Source: Gigaspora rosea
Taxonomy: Eukaryota; Glomeromycota; Glomeromycetes; Diversisporales; Gigasporaceae
DNA length: 64,000 bases
Assembly (NCBI GenBank): GCA_003550325.1
Contig: QKWP01000011.1
Coordinates: 684,729 to 748,728 of the forward strand
Reading direction: 5' to 3'
In this document: in pieces, positions 45,026 to 56,948 of the stretch
How the letters are laid out: the number at the start of each line of letters is the position of its first letter
How positions within the stretch are numbered: the stretch's first letter is position 1
Notes under the pieces: generated by a model
Told to the model about the DNA's origin: nothing
Database searches by the model: none
Seen by the model: only the letters and a program-made list of their open reading frames with translations
Translations under genes and position numbers: made by a program

Positions 45026-45825
45026 AATTTCAAAATTTTTAAATAAATAAATTCTTATCTATTATCAAACCGAACAGTATATATTTTACTGCTAGTAGAA
45101 AAGTCTGTTAAAAAGTATTGTAAGCAAAATTAAATACGGTTACCAAACAATTGTATGCAATAAAGTCAAGTGTATTGTAAGCAAAATTAAATGCGATTAC
45201 TGATCTTTATTATTTGCAAATGAGTCGTTCGTTTTGAGAAAAAAAAATTTTTACTTATAAAATCGGCTAGCCGATTTTAGAAAAAATCGACCGACCGGGT
45301 CGAAAAATCGGCTTAGCCGATTTTTTTAATTTCGGCCAGGATCACTAGACGGAAATGTACTTAACTTAGTACAGGCATTGTTACACAAAAATTAAGGTTA
45401 TTAAAAAAATTTTTTCTTAATAATTTTATTATTAATATAAAAAAAAATTTTGCTAAACAATTTTTGAAGATTTATCAGATTTTTGTATATAAAAAAAATT
45501 GAGTTTTTTAATTTTTTGGATTTTTTATACATTTTGCAAAATGTACTAAATTTAGTACAAAACAGTAAATCCAAACCATTAAGTAAAAAAATTTTAGATT
45601 TTTATGTTTGACTGGTTTTTATTGTTGTACAAAATTAATTAAAAAAATAACTGTATAGTAAAAATTCATTTTTTATTGAGCTAATTGAATTTCAAAAATA
45701 AGCAAAAATTATTTAGCATAACAAATTACATATAATTCCAAAATTTTTTAAAATTTTATAAAAATTTAAAGTAGTTATTATTTTTAAATATAAAATGCAA
45801 TTTTTAATTCAAAATTATATCAATT

Positions 45826-45987
45826 AGGGCGCTGACATTTATTACTAATATCTATTTACTATGGGAGCCTACCCCCCACCCCCAGGTAAGATCTATAAAT
45901 AGAATTTTAGCCAATCAAATTTAACTAAGGTAAGAGTTTTCTTGACCCCCACCCCTTAAAATATTACCTAATAAATATCAGTGCCCT
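45826..45987. mobile_element. 162-bp MITE, hAT-like
   Basis: Ends AGGGCGCTGACATTTATTA and AGGGCACTGATATTTATTA (inverted), with C-rich CCCCCCACCCCC blocks inside. The flanks TATCAATT and TACCAAAT match at six of eight positions, consistent with an old 8-bp duplication. Confidence 0.78.
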
Positions 45988-46500
45988 TACCAAATATAAT
46001 AATTTTATTACTATGATATATTTAGTAATTAACTAAAATTTTTTTGAAAAATTATAAAATTTTAAAGATATGTGCAATTTGTTATACTAAATAATTTTAT
46101 TTAAAAAATTACTAGTTTATTAATTAGAGCATTTCTATTTGTACACAGGGTATTTGAACACTGTACTACACAAATCATATAGAAAAATGCAGTATGCAAA
46201 TTATTTTTTGTACAACAAACATAAAGAAAAAAAACAAAAATTAATTGTATCTTAAAATTTTGCTTAAAAAACAATCTATAGGCTCTAAGAAAAAAAATTC
46301 CTTGTAAAATTTTGGTATAAACTATGCCCTCCTGCCCCATCCTAGTTCTTACCCTAACCCTAATATTAATTAAATTATTTTTTATTTTAATAAAAAATCT
46401 TTTAATTTATAAAAATTATTATACCTGTGTTCAAACACCCCATGTACAATTAGATATTTTCTATTAATAAAACATTTAAGTTCATTTATTACTATATTTA

Positions 46501-46799
46501 GGGGTCGTCTAAAGCCATGTACCCACGTGACATTTTCGTGTAAATCAACCAAATAGAGTCGCGAAATTTTGTTTATCAGTACACGGATCAGCTCGAAGAA
46601 GTCAAAAAACAAAAAAAACGCAAGAACATAAAAATGGCATTCTAAACCTATCTTGGGCCATTAATAAAAAATGTCGGGAAGGTAATTTTATCTATATTAA
46701 TTCTAACCCTAACCCCGACCCTAATGCTAAACAGACTCTAATACGAATTTTAACTAAAATTTCAAAAAATCACGTGGGTATATGGCTTTAGCCATCCCC
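46501..46799. mobile_element. 299-bp MITE with 8-bp target duplication
   Basis: The arms start GGGGTCGTCTAAAGCCAT and GGGGATGGCTAAAGCCAT (inverted) and pair through ACCCACGTGA. TATATTTA flanks both sides exactly (46493-46500 and 46800-46807). Inside, TAACCCTAACCCCGACCC resembles telomere repeat but is short. The 8-bp duplication suggests hAT. Confidence 0.85.
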
Positions 46800-47199
46800 T
46801 ATATTTAGTAATTCTATTTATTATAAAAACTATATTGAAATTTAAAAAACAAGTCAAATGTAAAAATTTAAAAATTTACTCAAACTTATTTATTTTAAAA
46901 ACTGTAGCATAAAATTTTTTAAACCTTTTTCATTTAAAAGGTATAGATTTAAAGAATTTTTTTTTTTTTTAAACTTAACAACCATGCTCTACTTTATTAG
47001 CAGTTTATGTAAAAAAATACATGAACTCAAAGCTAACTATAATATAGGCTAATACCCGGCTTACTCCACTAGTGCCCAGGTACAGTTGTTGCACTGATGT
47101 TTGATAGTCTCAAAGCTATATACGACCTTCCTCATATATTTCTCTGAGAGCATGTTCAGGTCCTCAGCTACCTTCTAAACATAAAAAAAAAAACCAAAA

Positions 47200-50100
47200 C
47201 TATTTCCACATCTATCAACTTACTTCATATAAACCTATTATTTGACTCAAAATTGAGTCCTCAACTAGCTTAGTTACTGCTTTCTCCGTTTCTTGCTTTT
47301 TCTGCTTGATTTGTTCCCTGTCTTTTCTTCTAACTTCTGTAAGCTCTGAATCGGATAGTATCTTCTTTCTAACTCCTTTATCCTTGCACTTTCTTTTTAG
47401 AGATCGTTCAAAACCAAATTCTTTCTCCCATTTAATGACTTCATTACATCTTTCCTTTCAAATGGACCGGTAGAAACATTCTTGTACTACATACAAAATC
47501 GCATCCATGTAATTTCTTGCATCCCTTCTCGAAAGGCCCTTTTTATACAATATCTCGAATTTTCTTTTTTCTACAAGACCACTTAAATATAATTCCCTTT
47601 CCTTGAAACGAATTTCTTTAGTATCGCTTAGCAAGATTTCACCCAAATCCCAAGTGCTTAGTGAAAGTTTTGCCTTGTCCGAAAGCACTGTCCATGCAGC
47701 ATTCAGTGCCGTGTTTTCTGTCTCCTGCCAGATCTTCTCTGAGAAACTACATCGCATTAAATGACTCACGGTTTCCTTAGTCTCTTCCTTACACAGAATA
47801 CAGTTTGGTGACTTATACAACCAAGGTTTACGAGTATGCAACTCATTTAAAGTTGGGAGAAGCTGGAACATCCCCTTAATTCGCGAAATTAGTTTAAAAC
47901 TATTCTCCATTCCTCTACATCTTATTCCTCCCAACTCCTTTAACCTTGCCCATTTGAAGGACCAGTCGAGATTACTGAAATTAATAATACTTTCTGCTGC
48001 TAAACTTTTACTTGAAAGGAGACACCTTCCCTCAGAGGCCCTTTTTTTAAGCCGCATTATGAACTTTCGCGGGCAGTTGTCAATGTGTTTTCCATTTCAC
48101 CAAATAGATGCATTCCATTGAGTAGTATTAGCAAGCAACCATTTCCAATCTTCTTCGAGTTGCGCTGCCTCTTTTGCTAACTTGTCAGCGAGATCGTTCC
48201 ATACTATCCCATCATGGGCCTTGACTTTACATAATTCTATAGTGAGATTTTTGACTTGGGTTATCTCAATGATCTTGTTCAAAATAGATCTGTTTTTTAA
48301 TTTAAGACTCTTCTTGAAGCTTCGCGACCTAAACACACTCTCGATACTACTAATTGCTGCTAAACTATCTGTTTTAACTACAACTAAAGAATCTGATTTA
48401 ACTACTAACAAAGCACAAAGAATTGCAACTAATTCAGATCTTGTCGATAAAGGCCAATCGACTACCCTAATTTTCCCTACTAAACTTACTATCTCCTCTT
48501 TTCTATCCAACTGCACCCAGGCAGAACCCATCCTATCTTCAATACTTTCTTCTTCCTTGTACCAAGAGCCATCAGTATAGAATACGTAGTCCGATCTTTC
48601 CTCTGTTATATTCTTTTCTGCCATTTCTAAAAGTAACCTTGTGATTTTTCAACTTAATCTTTGCTTTTTGATTACCTCAAATTCTATACGATTAACTTCT
48701 ACTACTGAGGCTACTTTCTCTATACTATTTGGTTTTCTCAGAGTACTTCTATACTTCGTGTCTGTGTAGTAGATCAAAGGAAATGACATTAACCAATCGC
48801 TTCCTTTTTTGATTATACCTTCTACTCTGCTAACACATTCTTTCATTTCTACTATGAATTGGTAGTCGTTCTCTTTACCTTCTTTATTTAGGCTACAACC
48901 CTTGTATTTGCTTATTTTAACTGCACTTTTAACTTTTTGGGTTTCAACCCAATGTTCTAAAATAGCTTTGCATCTAAGCTTTTTGCTTATACGTCACAGA
49001 AAGTGCGAAGATGAATTCTTCCTTTTAACAACCACCCAATCCTTACATCTTTTATCTATACAGACCTTTTTTCTTATTGGAGACGTGAGCTCATTACTCT
49101 TCTCTTCTAGTTGGTATTCTTTTTTAAGCTCCTTTGAGGATTTATTTATCAGGACCGCCTCTTCGATTTTACTAAACCATTCAGATGTTTTTCCTCTCAT
49201 GCTTCTTTTCCTTATACCCCTTACTTGTTGCCATAACATCAAGCCTGTGCCTAATGGGTCTATTAATTGGTTTAGCGTTACTAGTTCTAAATCAATCCTT
49301 GTATTCATCGAGCTCTTTATTATTTTTTCATCTAAGAAACTTATGATCGCAGTCTTCTTACTATGCGTCTCATTCTGAATATCTTATATCTTGAACCTTA
49401 AGTTGATTATTTTGCATTTTTCTATCACATTACATGTCAGATTTCCCTTTCAGAGGGTAATATGTCGTTCGTTAAAGGGTGCAATACATACATCCTGTAG
49501 AATACCAGCCTTAATTGCTCCTTGCTTGATTCTTAGCTCCGCCAGAGTTTCCAAACCTTCATTACTATTCAATCTTTTTAATAGACTTGTTGCATGCTTG
49601 GCCAGAAGTGAGCTTGCCAAGGGTTTAAAGCCCAAAATACCACCATGAAACAATATATCATTCGGAGCGGTTTGCGCTATGCCTAGCTTCTTCTTACAAA
49701 GACGGACTATTGGCTGGTGAATACTTTGCAAATCACTTTCTGAAAGAGCTGTGACCTGCAAGATATATTCTAAATTTGGAATAAGCACCTGGTTGTTTAT
49801 GTAGCTTAGCTGACTAGCTGTTACCTTTTTCTTTTCTAACAGGTGTGTAAACAATCTGACTATTTTCTTTACTTTTCTTTTAATGTTTGTTAGGTCTTTA
49901 GGAGCGTGTAGGTATATTTCCAAAAATTTGACATCATAAAGCTTAGGTTCTGCAAACAGCTTTGTCTTGCAAAAAAAAACACAACTTACTTTCTTTGGAA
50001 GTTTCGGGTTGATTATTACCAACTTGGACTTGCTAGTATTAATTTCAATATCATTAATATAAAAGAATTGTTTTGCGATACTAATTGTTTTTTCAAGCTG

Positions 50101-53100
50101 TTCCTTTGAACCAGTGATCCATGTTGTATTATCAGCGTACGTGAGCACGGCCTGATGCACACTAAGCTTCTTTCCTTATCCCTACAGGACCTAAAGACGT
50201 TCACTTCTGCGGTGTAGCCCAAGGAGCTGTCCTCCTGTACTTTATCTAGCAAAGGATCATAGAAAATTCTCCAAACCAAGAGAGAGATCACTTCACCTTG
50301 GTCAATACCATCCTTGGCTATAAACTCTTCAGTAAGACCATAATCTGTAATTACTCACATATGCTTCTTATTAAATAAGTTGATAACAAACTTAATTAAA
50401 ATTTCTGGAAGTTTATCCTCCACATAGCTTTTTTGAGCATCACCAAACTGACAGAATCAAAAGCCTTCTTCATATCTTGAAAAAGAAGTCAAAGTTCCTT
50501 CTTTTTTTCATGGGCCTCCTCAAAGAACGAATTTAGGATATGAATAGGTTCTTCCGTCGAATTTTCTGGTAGGCTAGCAAAATTGTGCCCTTGAAGAATG
50601 TTCTTGTCTTTGATAATTGAACTTAATCTCTTTGTTACGATTCTAGTTATTCACTTGCGAAAAGCTTCTAATAATGTGATTGGTCTTACTCTATTCAACT
50701 CGAAACCCCAATCTTCCCCTTTGGGATTGTATAAATTTGGGCTACATTCCATTTATACGGGATATTTCACTGTACTAAACAAATATTTGCGAAATTCTTA
50801 AAGGCCATATGTACTCTAAGATCTGCTTGTTTGATTAACTCGTAAGTAATATTAGATACACCTGGCGCCGAATTCGTCCTAACTTCATTGAGCATTGAAA
50901 GCCATTCCTCCAAATTCACCAGCAACAAAACTGGCTCATACCATTCTTCTTGTATCCTACTTAATGGCTGATAAATCTTTCTCCACTCCTTGTTTAGTAA
51001 ATCTAGGTGGGATTCCTCTTTCTAAACTGCTCCTTGAAGTGTTCGTTGGTCTTAGATAAAACTTCGCCAGGTTCTGATATTAATTCATATTCATCTTTCT
51101 CCTTAATCAGAATTCGGTCCAGCACCACGGCCTTTCCAGAAGACTCCTTGGCATTTTCTTCTGTTCTCCTACGATCATTTCGCATCTTTTCTGTATATAC
51201 TTTTTAATTTTCTTTTCTCTATATAATCTTTCTTCACAAATTAACTTATTCTCCATTGCCTTCCACCAAAGAGATGCTCTATTGAGCCAAGTGTCCATCT
51301 GTTCCAAAGTGATATCCGGTATCATAGTGTCTGCACTGGAGTTAATACATCTAATTCTACCATTCCAACTACTGATCATGTGGTACGCATTTTTGTTACC
51401 TGCTACATTTTTTATTAATCTTCCCAACTCTTTGGCTACTTTTGCAATTGGTGACTCCTTACCCTCTTTAATCATCCTTCTTTTATTTCCAGTCTTTTTA
51501 TTCGGTAATGCTTCTTTTGCTGACTTCCAAATTGCTTCCTCGATTGTGTCCCATAGCTGATCTATGCTAACCTTTAGATCTAATGGCTGATCTAAATCCA
51601 TGTTTTGTTCATCTTTTAGAAGCCAAAACGGCAACTTTTTCCTAAGCTTGTTCCATAAAGCCGACCTATAATTATTCCAATTTTCCTTCATTGCCTTATC
51701 AAGCTTCTATACTATTTGTAATGAGGAAGTTTGCCGTGTTCTACTTATTGTATCTACACTATTATCCCTTGCCAAAAAAATTTCAACCAATGGCAAATTA
51801 TGATCACTACATGTTATTGTTCTCATTCCTAAAATGTCCGCTTTCAAAACCTTACTCATTAAGTTTTCTGATAGCCATATCTGGTCCATTCTAGTACTTG
51901 TGTGTCCGTTACTCCAAGTGTACCGCCTGGTGCTAGGGTTTAGTCTTCTAAAAGCATCCACGAAAAGCTTTTCTTCTAACCAAGAGAACAAGGTAGAATG
52001 TTTAAAATTTGGAGTCTGTGAGGACTTGTCCATTAGCTTGTTTGGTATACGGTTAAAGTCCCCCATTAGAGTGATTTGCCAAGCCTTTTCATTTTGGTTG
52101 ACTATTTCCTGAATTTTTCCGATCACTATTTTTGCACTTACTTCATCACTTGGAGGTATGTAGGCCACAATTACTAATAGCTTACATTTTTTAAGAAACA
52201 AATATGCACACATTAAATATTCATTAAATCTCTCTATTTTCCTTATGTGACGTTCAATGTCCCTATGTTTAAGGAGCCCAACGCCTGACTCTTTAATTTT
52301 GTCCATTGCAGCGCTAGACCAGAAACTTCTAAAATTGTCCAGATCCTTCACCATAAACTTTGCCTCCCTTTCGCCCAGATTTGTTTCTGTGATTCTGATT
52401 ATATCTACTTTCTTCTCGATTGCCCATGATGTTAAAAAATCTATTCTATGAAACTGTGTCTTAAGTAGTGATTGGACCCGTTTAAAAAAACATGACCCGG
52501 GTCACCCGGCGGGTTGACCCGCGGGTCACCCGGGTGATCGAAGGGTCACCCGGGTCTACGGATGACCCGTTCAACACGGGTCAAAATCATACCCGGGTGA
52601 GCACTAGGTAATAGAAAAAATTCTGCTACGGGTCACCCACGGGTGAACACTGGGTAATAAAAAAAATTCTGCTACGGGTCACCCGCGGGTAATGATGCTG
52701 CCCGAAACTATTTTGAAAAATTATGCCGAAATTCCGAAACTATACCAAAATTCCGAAACTAAGTTTATATTTTTATTTAAATTTATTTAATTTTTATACA
52801 TTCGCTCTAATCTAACTATCAACTACTAATCGCTCCATTCTTGGTACTAATGTAATACTCTTTGCTCTTCATAACAAACCCGTCAACAACTATAATGTGA
52901 CTAACCAGTTCCCGAATCTCTTCTATTTAACCTTACAAAAACTAGAAAAAAAGTAATTAGTAAAATAACAAAGAAAGCACGAAAAAAGAATAAGCACTTA
53001 TCTTAGTGCCAGTTCTAGCACTTTCGTGTCGAGATCTCTGAAGCTTTATGCCGTTTCACCCTTTCTGGGTCGAGATCTCTGAATCTTTATGCCATTTCCT

Positions 53101-53970
53101 CTTGCCGGCAGTACACAAAGTCCATAAGAGAAAGAAGTAATTAGCAAAAAAGAACGAAAAATAAAAAGAAATACAAAAATTAGTTTTAGCACTTCCGGGT
53201 TGAGATCTCTGAGTCGAGATCTCTAAATCTTCACGCCATTCCACCCTTCCTAGTAGTACACATAACCTATAGAAGAAAGGAGTATTTAGCAAAAAAAAAC
53301 GAAAAATAAAAAAGAAGAAAGCAAAAAAAAAAAAAGAACTAATACTTATCTTAGTCAGTTCTAACACTTCCAGGTCGAGATCTCTGAATATTATGCCATT
53401 TTACTCTTGCCGGCAGTATACAAAACCTATAGAAGAAAGAAATAGTTAGTAAAAAAAAAAACAAAAAATAAAAAAGAAAAACATAAAAACTAATACTAAT
53501 CTTAGTATAGATTTAAAAATTTAAATAAAAGATCAAAAAGATCTTAAAAAAATGTAAAAAAAAAATGTAACGTTATAAAAAAAATTTGAATAAATAAAAT
53601 AAAAAAATTTAATAAAATAAAAAAAAAATAAAAAAATTTAAATAAAAGAAAAAGAAAAAAAAAATATGTAAAAGATCTTAAAAAGATCAAATATTATCTA
53701 TTTATTACAGATCAACTTCGTATCGAAGTTCGCTGTAAACCCATACGGGTCACTGACCCGCGGGTTGAACCACGGGTGACCCGCGGATTGACCCACGGGT
53801 GACCCGCGGGTCACCCGCGGGTTGACCACCCGGGTGGGCCATAACTCAACCCGGGTCACCCGCCCACCCGCGGGTGACCCGGGTGATACTTACCCGGGTC
53901 AGAACACTAGTCTTAAGACCATTAATATTATGAAATGCACACACTATACTCCTATCCTGCTAACCCCTAT
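47200..53970 (-). pseudogene. LINE ORF2: endonuclease, reverse transcriptase, RNase H
   Basis: Domains in order on the minus strand: AP endonuclease with HNINGLK (about 53940) and, across the hAT insertion, ITETN (about 52400), GDFNRIP (about 52050), RMDQIW (about 51890) and SDHN (about 51805); a connector to 51107; reverse transcriptase with YADNTTW near 50139 in place of YADD; RNase H at 48624-48097 with YTDGSW, TRSELVA, KTDSLAA and NDLADKLAKEA; then a C-terminal region with CILCKEETKETVSHLMRCS (47830-47740) and a lysine-rich tail to about 47200. Several stops and frameshifts separate the pieces, mainly within and around the reverse transcriptase, and the YADD to YADN change would itself abolish catalysis. 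RNase H and the tail remain open. Confidence 0.9.
52466..53909. mobile_element. 1.44 kb non-autonomous hAT element inside the LINE
   Basis: The ends TAGTGATTGGACCCG and TAGTGTTCTGACCCG (inverted) are flanked by the exact 8-bp repeat GTCTTAAG (52458-52465 and 53910-53917). Both ends are dense in CCCGGGTCACCCG-type repeats, making them strongly GC-rich. The interior holds about four units of roughly 130 bp with GGTCGAGATCTCTGAA and AGAAAGAAGTAATTAGCAAA, plus A-rich DNA. No transposase frame. It splits the LINE endonuclease, so it is younger than the LINE. Confidence 0.93.
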
Positions 53971-54032
53971 AGGTACAACATCTTTATAACTCTTAGATGT
54001 TGCACCAATCTCTGTTACAACTGGGGCACCCT

Positions 54033-55022
54033 TCAGAAGCGTTGAGGCCTTTCTAGCCCTTGTTTTTCATCAATTCTATTAAGACGTCTTAAAATTTCCT
54101 TCAAAATGCTTCTTTCCTCTATTTTGGCACTTTGAGAAGATGTAGCAAGCATATTTTCTTCTAAAATTTCTACTTCTGCTCGCGTGTTTCTGTTATTGAG
54201 ATGAGTTTCTTTTAAAACATTCTTCCCTTTTTTGTCTTCCCATGATTGACTTCTAGAGTTAATATCCAAAGACAACCTTCTCCTTGTTTTAGAGAGATTA
54301 TTTATTCCAGTCATATTTCTGTCTCCTTTTGGCAGAGCTATAAGATTCTTCCTTTCATGGGATTCCTTGCTTTTTGTAAATGGTCTTCCGTTTTTCTTTT
54401 GTACTTTAAGTGAGAAACCTTTATCTATTTTTTTCCAAAAAAGAGAATTACTTCCATAGTTGACTTGAGTTTGAACTGCCTTCTCCAAATCCTCTTTATA
54501 GTCAAAATAAATGAAGACTGACCCTTTTGGATTACCATTGCTATTTACTGGTATGAAGATTGTCTTTGCTTTGAGTTGTTTAAATTGTCTAAATAACAAA
54601 ACCTCCATTGTGTTTTTTGGTATACCTTCTAATACCACTCTAAATGACTTTCTTTTCTTCATAATTTCCTCCTGTTTTATATCCTTTGAAATTCTGGTAA
54701 GCCATCTTCCTATTGGAAGTGCCCATGTGTTTTCGAGTATATTCTTGTATCTTTGGTTTTTGAGAGTTAAATCCACCACTACTGTTTTATTGTACTTATT
54801 TGTTGACCAAGTAATGTTCCTAACTTTTCCATACCGGCTAATTAGTCTCTTGATTGACACGTTACCATTTTTAAGTGGAACGTCCCAAATTGTATAGATT
54901 TTTAGCATGTCTAAGTCTTCTTGTCTAATTTGAATAGGGCTATCCTTTTTGTTGTTTTGGTCCAAATTCACTTGGTCTTCCTTGTCTTCTGAAAATATAA
55001 TTATATTCTCTTCTGTATCCAC
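54033..55022 (-). CDS. LINE ORF1, RNA-binding-like protein
   Basis: An open frame of 329 aa. An acidic N terminus (to about 35) is followed by LKIYTIWDVPLKNGNVSIKRL and RYGKVRNITWSTN, a beta-alpha pattern reminiscent of an RRM, and a second similar unit FRVVLEGIPKNTMEVLLFRQ with GSVFIYFDYKEDLEKAV. The C-terminal third is basic and ends with a probable short coiled coil (RSILKEILRRLNRIDEKQ). ORF1 proteins of such LINEs bind the element RNA. Upstream, 55426-55001 is open in another frame, overlapping the start of ORF1, and encodes a helical, glutamate-rich segment with LEYYTKLTEKQLKDVQERN; it may be an N-terminal part displaced by a frameshift. Confidence 0.75.
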   Translation of the reverse strand: MDTEENIIIFSEDKEDQVNLDQNNKKDSPIQIRQEDLDMLKIYTIWDVPLKNGNVSIKRLISRYGKVRNITWSTNKYNKTVVVDLTLKNQRYKNILENTWALPIGRWLTRISKDIKQEEIMKKRKSFRVVLEGIPKNTMEVLLFRQFKQLKAKTIFIPVNSNGNPKGSVFIYFDYKEDLEKAVQTQVNYGSNSLFWKKIDKGFSLKVQKKNGRPFTKSKESHERKNLIALPKGDRNMTGINNLSKTRRRLSLDINSRSQSWEDKKGKNVLKETHLNNRNTRAEVEILEENMLATSSQSAKIEERSILKEILRRLNRIDEKQGLERPQRF

Positions 55023-56327
55023 TTCTGTACAAATACTTTGTTTTTGGTTTCAGATTCGATATTGAGTTTGTTCTCAAAGGCTTGTATACCATAGTCGGTT
55101 GTTCCACACTCCAGCTGTAAAAGAGTTTCAATTCTCGTCTGTCTATCTGCTTCCATAGCATTTAGATTCTCCTTCAAATTCCTTTCTTGAACATCTTTGA
55201 GTTGTTTTTCCGTTAACTTGGTGTAGTATTCCAAAAACTGTCTGATAATACATATCTCTTCCACTGTAATAGTTTGTATAGCTTCTGCTATTTCTTGATC
55301 TACTATTTGAGTTCTTATGCATTCTTTCTTCAGTAAGTCTATACAGCCAACACCTCCATACTTTATAGCCTGGCAACCACTCCTAAGAAATCTAACCTTC
55401 CATTCTGGAACTTGCATTCCGTTCATTGATTATCTCAGTATTTGTTACACCAGATTTGGTTGGATAAACACATGACTGGTTTGTTTATTCCATTTTGTTT
55501 GTTATGTTGTGTTGTGTTGTGTTGCAGATTATGCGTTTATTTTGTTTGTTGTTTTAGTGATCTACAATTCAGGGTCAAGTACAAATTCCCAAAAGTTCCA
55601 AAAAATTTTTCGAAAAAATTAAAAGTTTGAATTTGCACACTAGTAATGTCCCTTTTTTTCTAAGTTGTATTAGCAAAGCCTATATTATTTGGGCTTGTCT
55701 TTCTTTTTCCTTAGAGCGTTTTTGGCTGTTACTTAGTTACTTTTCCTGTTTTCTACTCTTTTTTCTTCTTGCCGAATTTGAAAAAGTTAATCAGCGGAGA
55801 GAGTTGTTAATTTTTTTTTTGTAGATTTAAAGAATATGTAATTTAATTTTCATTGATACCTTATATATTTAGCTCTGTATAAATTTTTAAAAAGTGTTCA
55901 CAATAATATGGGAAGCTACTGTATGTTTCACTAAGTTATAATACTACAATAAATTAATCAAAAATATATATATTACTTCTTTATAAGTTTAAATTTAAAT
56001 CTAGGTGTCCTTATTATAACTAAGAGTGTATATTTGTTTGTCACTCAAAGCTTGCTATTGCAACATATAGCATGCACAGAAAACATATTATGACGGACAT
56101 GTGAATATCAAGATGATACATATGTACATATGTATATATAAGAAAAACTCTTTCGAAACAATGCTATTTTTCTATAGATCATCTATAGAGATGTTAACAG
56201 AGTACTCCAGAGTGGTGTGATGCATTCTTTGGCAGAGTATCCCTTAACACCACACTACACTGAAGTATGAATCAGAGCATACTCCAAAGTGTAACCCGAA
56301 ATATAACCCAGAGTATAATCTGGAGTA

Positions 56328-56948
56328 CAGTCAACCCTCCATAAATGCAACTCGTAGGGACAAGCCTACAACATGCATTTAGAGAGGTTTGCATTTAGAG
56401 AGAGCCAATTAAATTGCAGCTTTTTAAAAATTAGATCATCAAGTTTGTGTAACTTCTACCAAAACTGTATAACCTATCTTAAATACTAAAATTTGATTGG
56501 CCATGTGCATTTAGAAAGGTTAGTATAATATAAAATGTTATTCAAGAGAACGTGCATTTACAGAATATAGAATGTGCATTTAGCACTAATAACATTTTAC
56601 GGAATAGAAAAAACGTGCATTTAGAGAGGTATTGCATTTATGGAGGTTGCATTTATGGAGGGTTGACTGCAGTGTTGTACACGGACATTGTCCCACTGAT
56701 TTTTCAGGGATGCGGACAGTCCGGGACGGGACGTCCGGGACATGTCCACAATAATGTCCCAACATGATACATGTCCGCCGGGTAAAACCAATCAAATTGC
56801 GGAATTATACGAATTTATTGGTAGATGATCACGTGTTGAGTCGCAAAATGTCCGGGACAAAAAAAATTCTGGGCGGACATGTCCCGGACGTCCCGTCCCG
56901 GACTGTCCGCCGTTCGTGTCTGTGTCCCATGACAACACTAGTTGACTG
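56328..56948. mobile_element. CAGTCAACC-type MITE, interrupted
   Basis: Begins CAGTCAACCCTCCATAAATG and ends with the inverted copy GCATTTATGGAGGGTTGACTG, flanked by TA (56326-56327 and 56949-56950). Many GCATTTAGAGAGG units lie inside. Without its insert it is about 342 bp. The hAT MITE at 56670-56940 entered its last eight bases. Confidence 0.88.
56670..56940. mobile_element. 271-bp hAT-type MITE, innermost of the nest
   Basis: Ends CAGTGTTGTACACGG and TAGTGTTGTCATGGG (inverted). GTTGACTG is duplicated exactly at 56662-56669 and 56941-56948, the 8-bp hAT signature. GC-rich subterminal GTCCGGGACGGGACG motifs appear in both arms. Confidence 0.93.

Larger units (their letters stand above)
41357..45347 (+). 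mobile_element. Complete hAT transposon (autonomous candidate)
   Basis: A 3,991-bp element with perfect 12-bp terminal inverted repeats TAGTGATCCTGG / CCAGGATCACTA and a perfect 8-bp target duplication GACGGAAA (41349-41356 and 45348-45355). Subterminal CGACCGACC and GGCTTAGCC motifs occur near both ends, possible transposase binding sites. It carries one uninterrupted transposase gene. The perfect duplication and open frame indicate recent insertion. A small MITE sits in the 5' non-coding part (42048-42195). Confidence 0.95.
46958..55821 (-). mobile_element. Full-length LINE with 14-bp target duplication
   Basis: A non-LTR retrotransposon read on the minus strand. The 3' end has a CTAATAAAG signal near 46993 and a poly(A) tail (the T run from 46958). 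The exact 14-bp repeat TAGATTTAAAGAAT lies on both sides (46944-46957 and 55822-55835), showing a complete insertion. ORF1 has an RNA-binding look; ORF2 has AP endonuclease, reverse transcriptase, RNase H and a C-terminal zinc-knuckle-like region. Excluding the 1,444-bp hAT inside, the LINE is about 7.4 kb. ORF2 is interrupted in several places, so the copy is inactive. Confidence 0.93.

Noticed and set aside
48902-49378. 158-codon plus-strand frame, Ser/Leu-rich
   Set aside because: Antisense to LINE ORF2 coding sequence; no independent gene features.
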